Assembly (NCBI GenBank): GCA_934047225.1
Contig: OW203988.1
Coordinates: 7,846,229 to 7,910,228, forward strand
Length of the DNA: 64,000 bases
Reading direction: 5' to 3'
Origin: Ypsolopha sequella
Lineage: Eukaryota; Arthropoda; Insecta; Lepidoptera; Ypsolophidae
Shown: piece by piece, positions 51,401 through 63,400 of the stretch
How positions within the stretch are numbered: position 1 is the first letter of the stretch
Layout of the letters: every line of letters starts with the position of its first letter
Notes under the pieces: model-generated
Databases searched by the model: none
Told to the model about the DNA's origin: nothing
What the model saw: the letters and a program-made list of their open reading frames with translations, nothing else
Position numbers and translations under genes: made by a program

Positions 51401-54400
51401 TGTGCGAGAGAGCAAGTATGATGGAAAGACGTGAAAAACACTTTAAAGATGTACTTTAAGCTAATGCGTTAAAATTCAAATTCAAATAGTTTATTTTGCA
51501 AAGTGGGTTTGTGTAATACACTTTTTACAAGTCAAATTTAATCTTACAAAAATATATGTAATAAAATAATAAATGTAAATGAACTAAATTAAAGGTTTAT
51601 TTAATTTATGTAGCAATATATATATATATACGATTAAATGATAGGTAAAATATATATTATACAATGTGAAATCCAATCAACCGCCCGAATCCATACCGGA
51701 GACCCGGCCAGGGACCAGGAACAAGGTTCAATGGTCACCAACCGAGCCCCCAGCACGAATCCAGCGTTCTGTTAGACTACCACAAGTGTAGTTTACTATC
51801 TATATTATTTTTATTAAACCGATTAACCAAGTTACGCAATGTTAAACGGTCATTTAAAGTTGTCCAGTTCACAGTATATAAGGGAGGTTGCTTCTATCAT
51901 CACAACTTGTACAACCCTTAGTCCACCTCTGTATTTGTCTATGCGGAAATGTCATCTAAAGTTCAAGACCGTTCATTAGCAAACATTAAAACGAAGAGGT
52001 TACCTGTTTGACTTCTCATTTCAGAATGTTTTGTTATTACCCAACCACTAGTTTAGGTATATTACGCGCTATCTTACTTGGCCGCCCGAATTTCTCTCTC
52101 TCTCTCTCTCATATAGTTTTTAGGAAGAGAGAGTTGTATCCCGAAAGATAGTTAATTCAAATTCAAATAGTTTATTTGACTTATTTTTTATTGGATTGGT
52201 TCGTGACGACGGAAAGAGACCCGACGGTATGACGTTAATACCGTGGAAGCATGGGAGGCCGCTCGTGTGGGATGCAACCTGCGTGGATACGCTGGCACCC
52301 TCTCATGTTTCCCAAAGCAGTAGGGCTGCTGGTTCGGCGGCGGCCGCTGCTGAGCTCTCCAAGAGGCGTAGATATGTGGCAATAGGTTCAAGCTACATGT
52401 TTGCGCCTTTTGGGGTCGAGACAATGGGGACATGGGGTCCGGAGGCGCGTCAGCTTGTCACGGACCTCTGTAAAGCTTGTGAACACTAGCGGCGACCGGC
52501 GAGCTGGCTCTTATCTAGGCCAGCGTATAAGTCTTGCCATACAGAGAGGTAATGTGGCAAGTATTTTGGGCACTCTCCCGCAGGGCAGTGATCTAGAGGC
52601 AATTTTCTTTTTATAATTATTTATCTAGGATTATTTTTGTATTAAATATATTAAATTATTAAGGTTAGGTTAAAAGTCAGCCTGTATAAATGAATATTTA
52701 AATGAATGTCAAAAGTAAGTAATTAAATTTGAGAAAAATCTGTGTGGAAATGAGTTTATTTCTTAAAGTAGGTACACATATGTATCGATTCGGCGCAACA
52801 CGTCTTGACTTTTTTGACAGAACTAAACTGAATTTGAGCCTTCTTTCTTGTTCTTTCCGTATCGAAAAGAAAAAGACAGAATGCTTAAAATAAGGTTAGT
52901 CCTGTCAAATTAGTAAATTGTGTTTAGCCGAATCGACAACATAATACACTTTTTACGAATCAAATGTAATCTTATAAAAAACGTACTACTACCCAACCAC
53001 TAGCTTAGGTACAGTGGAGACCGCATCAAGTAAGACACATTGGACTTTGTACCTATCTTATATTCTTCTCTGTAGGGGCTAATGTCGTACTGCAAGTGTA
53101 TAGCTTGATGTGGTCTCCACTGTACATTACGCGCTATCTTACTTGGCCGCCCGAATTTCTCTCTCTCTCTCTCATATAGTTTTTAGGAAGAGAGAGTTGT
53201 ATGCCGAAAGATAATAAATTGAAATTCAAAAAGTTTATTTCGTAAAGTAGGTACACATAATACACTTTTTACGAATCAAATTTAATCTTATAAAAAACGT
53301 ACATGAACTAAATTAAAGGTATATTTAATTTATACAGCAATGTATATACGATTCAAATGATAAGTAAAATCTATAATTATGTACTACATCCGAATAGGTT
53401 ACATATATAAATACATCCCTAACTCCGCCCATTCGATTAGTCTTGCTAAGAAGGGCAAGAAACTTAGCAAGATCATGTCCCTATCCCAAATAATTAAGAA
53501 CTAAATTCTTAAGTCCGTCTTGAACGACATTCACAAGAAGTAAAATCGGTAGGTATTCAAAGATGCTTTATACCTACTTAACAGGTTTATAACCAGACTG
53601 GAGTGCTAAGTTCTATTGAAAGCCGCACGCTACAATAAATTACGTTTTTTTTGTTATATGACTTAAGAGCGGTTTCGCAGCTGGATTGTGAAAAACCCGC
53701 CTTTTTCTAATTAATCGAAACAGGACACTTAAATTCAAAATTCACTCAATAGTTATTCAACCAAATTTAATTATTATTTAATTTAATTTAACCTTTGTTA
53801 CCTATGTATTGTGTATGCTGCTGAATTTGAAATTCTAATTTACAGAAACCATTGAAAACTTTGCGATGGCAACATCTATTAAGAAAAAGGCTGGTTTTTC
53901 ACAATCCGGTTGCGAAACCTCTTTTAAGTCTTAGTGACAATTTAAAGAATAAGTTTTTATTTATTAATTTTGTATGGGTTTAAGTATAATATCTTTGGTG
54001 TGTTCCCCATTGATACATTTGAAGGTATGTAAGTGATGTATTGGTTTGTATGCAGGGTGGACTATGGACACGAGGAAGTCAAGGTCAAGTTCGGCAACGA
54101 CCCTCGGAAGTTCTCGACCCTCACCAAGGAGTTCCTGGATGATGGTCAGTACACATTCGTGGGCCTCGATCTTATCGTTCCCGTGAAATTTCATTATGTA
54201 CAGTCAACAAGAGATACCAGTAGCCTAAGCATGATAACATCTTCGTATAGTTGCGTTTCAAACTACATCAAAATCGTATAGAATCCGGGATACCGCTCCA
54301 AGCGGACAGTAGCGGAACTAACAGCTACGTATGGCAATCTAAGTTTAGTTTCAAACGCAACTATACGGAGATGTTTTCATGCTTAGGCTACAGGCCCAGC

Positions 54401-57400
54401 GGAAACTGTTTGATCATAAGATCTAACGGAATACTTGGTCAATACATACAAACATGCAGTATTCTTCATCTCATCAATCACTTGTCAGCTGGTTTTAGGA
54501 CTAAAGTGTTTGCGCTGGACCTGCGGGCCTATTATGTATCTCTAGTTGCCTTCTGGACTGGGTGTCTATCATCAAAAACATAGATATACTATCGAATTCC
54601 GATTTCCTAAGGATATGTCCGCACTTGAAGTGACGACACAGATTGTTAATAGTTCAATACCCACTAAAGGCAATTTTGAAATTTCAGTTTTTATCTATGT
54701 TTTTGATGATAGGCACCTAGTTCAGTTAGCAACCAAAATACAGAATAGGGGGGCTGGTTACTTAACTCTTTTATTGACCGTACATCGAGCAACTAGCCCT
54801 GAGAGAAAAATGCCGGCCCATCGGTAACGATAACTACTCAGTCTTTTTTCATATACTTGACTGTATGCATCTAACTCCCACTTACCTGGGATTCTCCATC
54901 TCTTTCACCGCGTTGTGTTGGCTTAGAAATTGGCAGAATTTATTTCTAATAAACCAAGTGTCATTGCGCCTCTTTGGTGTTAGTTCCTCTATGATTCGCT
55001 AGTTCTTGTTAAGAGCAGACATCATGACGCAACCAACACAGTGGTCATGCAGTTTCATTTCGATATAATATGCACGCTCCATGAAACGTGCGAAGACAAT
55101 ACAATCGTGCCGATTTCATCGCGGGTGAAAAATTGAAAACTTGTTTCAGGAGAAACATAATTTTGTTAATATTTTGAACGTTTCTAAACATTATTTTTAG
55201 TTAATATTTTCGATGTTTAACTCGTTTTAATTTTACCTAAAACAATAAAAGCACATTCGGCTGCACTTTTAGTAAAACCGTTAAATTAACGTACTCGTAT
55301 TTTAGGGGTTTCTTGTTAAGGATATTACTCAAAAGTCACGATTTTTAATTCAACTTCAACATAGATAGTCTCAGCCTAAAATATTATAATAACATTCCAT
55401 TGACACTTCACAATTTTGTGACATCACATTGTATGGAGGTTTACGCGTGATGGTGCCTTTTAACTAGCAATTAAGAAGAATTTTGACAAAGCAAAAAAAG
55501 TAACAGAATTTAGACCCCGTCTTAACTTTTAATAACAAACACTTGACTAAGATCCATATTTCAAATTACATTACCAACCGCCCGCCCCCTTCCCTTGTTT
55601 CCTTTGACCGTGTGTTTTCTGATGACAGGTAACGGCAACGTGTGCGGCGTGTCAGCCGTGGAGGTGGAATGGACTCGCGGTGCCGGCGGCCGCTGGGAGA
55701 TGAAGGAAGTGCCCGGCACGGACAAGATATACAAGGCTGAGCTCGTGCTGCTGGCAATGGGCTTCCTCGGCCCGGAGCGGTACATCGCTAACCAACTAGG
55801 TCAGTCATTCAGTTGAATATCAACTAGGTCAGTCATTCAGTTTAATATCAACTGGGTCAGTTATTCAGTTTAAAATCAACTAAGTCAGTCAATCAGTTGA
55901 ATATAAACTAGGTCAGTCATTAATTTAAATATCAACTAGGTCAGTAATTCAGTTAAATAGCAACTAGGTCAGTCATTCAGTTGAATATCATTTATTCATA
56001 GAGTTTAAGGTTCTACAAAAGGTGCACATAAAGGTAGCTGTCAACTGCACAGTACCCAGGTTAAGGAACAGGAAGGAGGAGGAACAGCGCAAATCTAATA
56101 TAAACTAGATCAGTCATCAATTTAAATATGAACTATGTCAGTCATTCAGTTTAATATCAACTAGGTCAGTCATTCAGTTGAATATCATATATTCGTAGAG
56201 TTTAGGCTTCTACAAAAGGCGCACATAAGGTTAGCTGTCAACTGCACAGTACACAGGTTAAGGAACAGGAAGGAGGAGGAACAGCGCAAATCTAATATAA
56301 ACTAGATCAGTCAATAATTTAAATATCAACTAGGTCAGTCATTCAGTTTAATATCAACTAGGTCAGTCATTCAGTTGAATATCAGTTCATTCATACACCT
56401 TAGGCTTTTAAAAAAGGCGCACATAAAGTTAGCTGTCAACTGTACAGTACACAGGTTAAGGAACAGCGCAAATCTGATCTCGACGACGTTACGACGCGGC
56501 GAGTTAAAATCCCGATCTCCCGCGGCCATTCACTTTAATTATGTGGACGGCATACTCACGTGCGCTCAGTTCGCACGGGGGTTTACTCGGAAGATCGGCT
56601 ACATTGGCCATGTTCGGGCTCAACAGCGTCGTACCGACTAGGAGTCGAAGTGGTCGGACGGTCGGAGTGGATAATTTTTTTAACATCACACAGGTTAAAA
56701 AAATAATCTTTGCTGCTGTTATTTTTCTTTGACAAAGTTGTTAAGCATGATCAGTAGTTTATGTGGTTTTATTCAAAGTTACCAGTCCACTCGCACCAAG
56801 TAACAAAAAAAAAAAAACGTGTCCACAGAGTTACCTCTGGACGCGCGCAGCAACGTGGAAACTGATAAGAAGAATATCTACAAGACGCCCATCAACAACG
56901 TGTTCGCCGCTGGAGGTACGTGTTACTTGCTTATTGTGTTAAGGCGGTCTTATCCCAGAAGAGTGACTCTCTGTCTATTCAAATTCAAATAGTTTATTTT
57001 GCAAAGCAGGTATAGATATATACACTTTTTACACGTCAAATTTAATCTAATAAAGAAAATATATGTAATAAAATGATAAATGTACATGAACTAAATTAAA
57101 GGTTTATTTATGTAGCAATATATTTACGATAAAAATGATAGGTAAAATATATATTATACAAGGTAAAATCCAATCAGCCGCCCGAACCCATACCGGAGAC
57201 CCGGCCAGGGATCAGGAACAAGGTTCAATGATCACCAACCGAGCCCCCAGCACGAATCCAGGCGGCCGACCAAATCCCATCCTATATACTACATACTAAT
57301 AGGTTACATATATAAATACATGCCTACCTCCTCCCATTCGATTAGTCTTGCTAAGAAGAAGGGCAAGAAACTTAGCAAGATCATGTCTTTTTTTTTTCAA

Positions 57401-60400
57401 CATAAAACTTATACTATACAATATATGACTTTTATCTACTTTAACCAAGGGATAAGAAAATACTTATAAATAATTATAAATAATTTCTTTACGTGTAAAG
57501 AGTAAAGAAAATAATCACACTTTTGTAATTTTTCGTTGTTTTTATCGGTTTTTAAATTGTTTAAAAATAAGGGATATGTTTATTAAAACCCACTTACGTG
57601 GTCGACCTAGAAAATTTAAAGAGCAATATTACCAGATATGTTTCGTTAATAAAAGAGTGGAATTATGGAAATGGCATGATTTGAAAGGTCTTATTACATG
57701 CTGTGTTCGTGAATTATTTCTATCGAGCAAAGTTTATCTGTTCGTGTAACACATGCGTGGACGACCTAGATAAAGGTTCGAACTATATTGCGTATTTTTT
57801 TTTTGGAAGTTTTAGACGATATTTGAAAGTTCTATTTGACTTTGAAATTACTGATTTTGGGATAAGAGCGCCTGCCGCGTACAGATTATCTGCAACATGC
57901 AAAGCAACGTGCAATGTAATCCGAACGCTTTGGATAGTCTGCGCTCTTCTTACGTACAGTCCCGTCATCGTTTACGCTGGTTTGTAGGTAATGTTTGTTC
58001 GCGGCGCGCATGCCCTACGAATATGCGTCCGATATGCCTTTTGTTGCGCAGTTGTTTTTAGTGTGTTCACGAACACGCTAAGGCTCAGTATCAAGCTAAA
58101 CTTCCGTCCTGCACCAACGCTTTTGTAATTGAATTGTCTGTCCTACTCTAATCAACTGCCGCTCATCGAAAACATCAGGTATTTTGAATTTGCGGCTACA
58201 TTAAGACATCTAATTAAAAATCCCCCTACAAATAAATGTCTCAAATAATGTAAATGGAAAATTCTGGCGAATTTTCAGGTTTTTAGCTTTAAAAATACAT
58301 GACATAAACGCCATTTAATGAATTTTTAAAGCTGACTGCGATTTTATTTCTTTCGACCGAAGTTGATGAAATCACGTTTCAGATCTACAAATTTATAACA
58401 TATATATATTTTTGTAATGATAATAAACTGCCAGTAGTATTAAAAATAAAATGTGCATTTAGCTTGGTACGGAGCCTTAAAATGTATAGGAAATCGGAGC
58501 CTTAAAATGTACAAGAAATGTTGCATTGCACGTTGCATTACATGTTGTGTTGCACATTATCTGTACGCAGCTTTACAGATCCTGCAATTCACGACGACTG
58601 ATTTGCTCTACTTTTAATACACGCGCAATTGCCTGTTGTACAGATACTTCACACTATTAAAGCAGATGTGTCGTCGTAGATTGCAAGAACTATAACAAGT
58701 ATAAAATAAAAAATTGAAACGCCCCCGACACACTTGAATCAGGCTATAGTTTATTTCCTGGGGACGGGTAGTTTACTAGGGACATAGGGAACAGGCAGTT
58801 CCCTTAGTTAAAGTAGATAGAAATCATTTGTATAGTATAAGTTTTATGTTAAAAAATAAGACATGATCTTGCTAAGTTTCTTGCCCTTTTTCTTAGCAAG
58901 ACTAATCGAATGGGCGGAGTTAGGCGTGTATTTATATATGTAACCTATTAGTATAGTATATAGGATGGGATTTGGTCGGCCGCCTAGATTCGTGCTGGGG
59001 GCTCGGTTGGTGATCATTGAACCTTGTTCCTGGTCTCTGGCCGGGTCTGCGGTATGGGTTCAGGCGGTTGATTGGATTTCATATTGTATAATATATATTT
59101 TACCTATCATTTTAATCGTATATATATTGGTACAGTGGAGACCGCATCAAGTAAGACACATTAGACTTTGTACCTATCTTATATTCTTCTCTGTAGGGGC
59201 TAATGTCGTACTGCAAGTGTATAGCTTGATGTGGTCTCCACTGTGCTTAAATTAAATAAACCTTTAATTTATGTACATCATTTATTATTTTATTGCATAT
59301 ATTTTTACAAGGTTAAATTTGACTTGTAAAAAGTGTATTATATATACATTATACCTACTTTGCAAAATAAAATATTTGAATTTGAATTTGGATATAGTCA
59401 GTAATAACTACTGAACCGATTCTTTCACTGTTGTAATGGTATCGATAGGATTACACAAAAACTACATACTTACGTTTAGAACACAAGACATTCACGTGTT
59501 ACTTGTCAACACCGCTGCGATAAGTAGTTGTCAAAAAATATATAAACACTAAGCACGTATGGTATTTGTATGCGAATTAACTTATGGAAAATTATTACAA
59601 AAAAAACGGCCAAGTGCAAGACGAGCCTCGCTCTATTAGGGTTCCGGAACAGCAACAACCCGTGAAAGATTTGTTTGTTTGTTTTGGTCACAAAGCTTGC
59701 AAAGTACATTATAAATCTGCGTTTTCAGTATTTGTTGTTTAAATACAGTAAATGTTACATAATATACAGGAATTATAATATTAGTGCAGCTGGTTAAAGA
59801 ATATAACGACTTGTTCGCTGATTAGGGGATCTAAAAGGCCGACTTGGGTGAATCATAAAATGATTTGTCTTGTCTTGTATTTTATTATCCCTTGGTTAAA
59901 GTAGATATAAGTAATTCAATGTATAGTTTAAGTTTATGTTAAAAAAAAAAGACATGATCTTGCCAAGTTTCTTGCCCGTTCTTCTTAGCAAGACTAATCG
60001 AATGGGCGGAGGTAGGCATGTATTTATATATGTAACCTATTACCATGTAGTATATAGGATGGGATTTGGTCGGCCGCCTGGATTCGTGCTGGGGGCTCGG
60101 TTGGTGATCATTGAATCTTGTTCCTGGTCCCTGGCCGGGTCTCCGGTATGGGTTCGGGCGGTTGATTGGATTTCACCTTGTATAATAATATTTTACCTAT
60201 AATTTTAATCGTATATATATTGCTACATAAATTAAATAAACATTTAATCTAAGTAGTTCATGTACATTTATTATTTTATTACATATATTTTTATAAGATT
60301 AAAATTTGACTTGTGAAACGTGTATTATATATACCTACTTTGCAAAATATACTTTTTGAATTTTGAAATTTTTTGGATGGAGTCAGAATTTTTTCACACG

Positions 60401-63400
60401 TGCAAAAGAGACGGCATTATAACAGAATCATAATGTGATTCATGCAAAACGGCCTTTTTAGAAGACCAGGAGCTCTATTTTCTCTCTATAAGAAGCTTCA
60501 AGCATGCTGTAATGTGTAAACTGACTGGGATAGACACACACAAACACACCCTCCCTCCCACGTACACAACGCACCATAACACTCTTGCCTCCCCTCCATA
60601 GCTCTCACAGAAACTCAAGTTTATTTTCTACTTCCTCTTTTTCTTTTTATTTAAATGTAAATTAGTAAGTTCAATAGTATTATCCCTAGCATAAGAATTT
60701 TGTACTTACGTAACCTTTTGTCACTGCAATACTTTGTTTACTCAAAAATAGATTAGTTGGTTGAAACTTGTCATTGGCTGAAATTATGTACAGTGGAGAC
60801 CACATCAAGCTATACACTTGCAGTACGACATTAGCCCCTACAGAGAAGAATATAAGATAGGTACAAAGTCTAATGTGTCTTACTTGATGCGGTCTCACTG
60901 TACAATTATACTAAGACTTAAGTGTTTAGTTAAGATCAGATGTAAGTTTCCTTAATAAATAAAACTAAAACTAATTCTAAATTCCTAACTTCGTAGTTTT
61001 GTTTTTGAGATAGACCCCGTATCAAAAATGGTCTAAAATTGGCTTCTTTGCCGGCACCCATCCCTTTATTTTTGAATATTTGGTTTTGGATCAACATTTC
61101 AAACAAAATATCCAAATTTCAGGTCTGTTACTTATTCCGTCTACGAGCTAGAGATCCGTGACATACGAAGGAACATACAGACAAACAGCAGCTCCGTTTT
61201 GCCCTTTGGGTACGGACGGAACCCTAAAAAAGTCCAATTGTTTGCTAATTTTAGTAGGTATATGTGCGTTAAGAATCACGTTTTACTGGAGATACCTGAT
61301 AATAAAAACACGGTAGAAGGTCTCGCCTAAATTTGCACTCTTGCTTACGTACGTCTTTATTTTTGTACAGGAAGGTTTTGTATGCGAATATTTTAAATTA
61401 TTTGAAATACTTTCGAGTGGCTCATCATGACAACACACACTGACCGCGTGAAACGCTGATGCTTCGCTGGTGTTAGTGACCCCTAGTGACGTCTTTAAAA
61501 TGGCCGTATATTTTACTGACGAGTCAAACTAAACTTACTAAAAAGTCGTTTTTTTTTATTTACTTGTGATTCATTTCATTAGTCAAATGTTTTTTATTCA
61601 TTTGTTAATGTTGTTCATTTGTATCATTGAGATTATTCTAACTTATTACTATTTATATTTATTATATTATTAATTAATTAAAAAATGAGAACGCACACTG
61701 ATGCGGGCGGGTTTTCATAGGGAAGAAGAGGAGGGGATTTTGTATATTTTTTTTGTTAACTTTGGATTTTATAGTAAATTCTAGTCTTTCGCCTGCGCCT
61801 CCGCGCGGGTTTTATCTTTGCTCCGTTTTCGGCTGGGTGGTTATTTTATAAACATAAGCCTATACTAGGGTCACTACGATGATAAGTAACCGCGTCAAAT
61901 TCCGTCGAGTGGTTTTCGAGTTAAAACGGAACACACACAAAGTCAGAAAAAAAAAATTGAAAAAATTTTAGTTTTGTCCTCATTACAATGCAATTACTAT
62001 TTCATTTAAAATTTCGCAAAAATATTTAATGTGTAGACACGACATTTTTATTACTTTATTGTATTGTTAATTATTATGCCTATTTATCGCTTATTTACGG
62101 TGCCTATCTTTAAATATCGAAAAGGTTTATTGTGCATAAAATCTAAATATATCTTTTTAGTCACAGCCACGTCATTGTAAAATTTCGAAATTGCCGTATA
62201 TTTATGGAAAAAAAAAGTAAAATTACCGTGTTATTTAAGAACTGTTTATTATATTAATAAATTAAAATTCCGTATTTCATAATACGGTACGTAGAAATAC
62301 TGCCATATAATCTGAAAAAAAATCATAGAATGCCGTATTTTACGGCAATTGCCGTATGAATAACAACACGTTTGATTTTTTCGTTCATAAATTAATGAAC
62401 CCACGCACGAACGACCGAGATCAAGATCATTACGGCACAATATAAACATATCTAATACTATGGGTGTGGTCATCAGATTAAACAAAATAAACACACTGTG
62501 CTATCGTGGGTAAGTCGGTCATGTAAATAAACCAACCACCATAGTACATACCGTGGTGGTTTATAGTGGCCTGAAGTTAGCTGCACAATCACGTTTGGCA
62601 GCCAATTTTTCCCCCCAAACTTTTGACGTTTGTTTGTTGAGGTCATGACTAGGGTTGCCAGACGTCCCGTATTTCCCGGGACGTCCCATATTTCAGGCAT
62701 CATTTTAAACGTCCCGCCGGGACAGCCTCTGTCCCGTATTTCAACATTATTCGATTAATATTAGGCACTGCGTCGCGCATGACCGAATTATTTCAATATA
62801 TTTCAAATTATTAAAAAAAGCCTGGAAATTGCAACGCTGTTTGATGACCAAAGTATTGAGTATAGGTGCAATTGAGAAGTGGAAGAAAATAATGGAAGGG
62901 TTTTCCAGGAATTAAACCCCTTACATTTTTCTAATTATATCGTTTATCTTCAGTATCCCTTGTTCCAATTGCTTTGTAGAGAGGATTTTTTTCGCAGATG
63001 GCATTGAAATGGACTGACGTGCGCCGGATTTTATAAAATATGAGAAATCAAATAAATATATGTTAAAAGTCAACCATCTTCTTTAAAATATAACTAGCAA
63101 TAAAAGCACATAAAAATAAGAACGTAAAATACATGTTTTTCATTTGTCCCGGGGAAAAATTTCTAATCCCGTTTTTTTTTCTCCAAATTTTGCATTTGTC
63201 CCTTACAGGATCAAAAAATATCTGGCAACCCTAGTCATGACCGAACCGTGGGTGTTTATAGTGGAAAATAGTTGTTTATTGTGGTAAGTTAGTTACTACC
63301 CATTTTTTGCCCCTACAAGTTTTTTTCACTACATATGAAATTTATTTGTGAACAGATTGTCGCCGCGGGCAATCTCTTGTTGTGTGGGCCATCTCCGAAG

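Larger units (their letters stand above)
59601..61231 (+). mobile_element. 'ggccaagtgcaag ... gggtacggacggaaccc' repeat, expanded by insertions
   Basis: Left end aaaacggccaagtgcaagac, right end ccctttgggtacggacgg. Compare the 17748-18396 copy. Nested inside are the retroelement at 59937 and the 111-bp element at 60791. Whether one element spans all of this is inferred. Confidence 0.5.

Noticed and set aside
52080..52115. (tc)n tract as a regulatory GAGA site
   Set aside because: It is part of a duplicated repeat segment and occurs again at 53155; no promoter context.
55794..56475. Additional coding exon repeats after exon 38
   Set aside because: The unit has an in-frame TGA and is 28 bp, so it cannot encode an in-frame repeat.
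57703..57987. 94-codon open frame in intron 39
   Set aside because: Lies between short inverted ends of a probable miniature element; no domain recognised.
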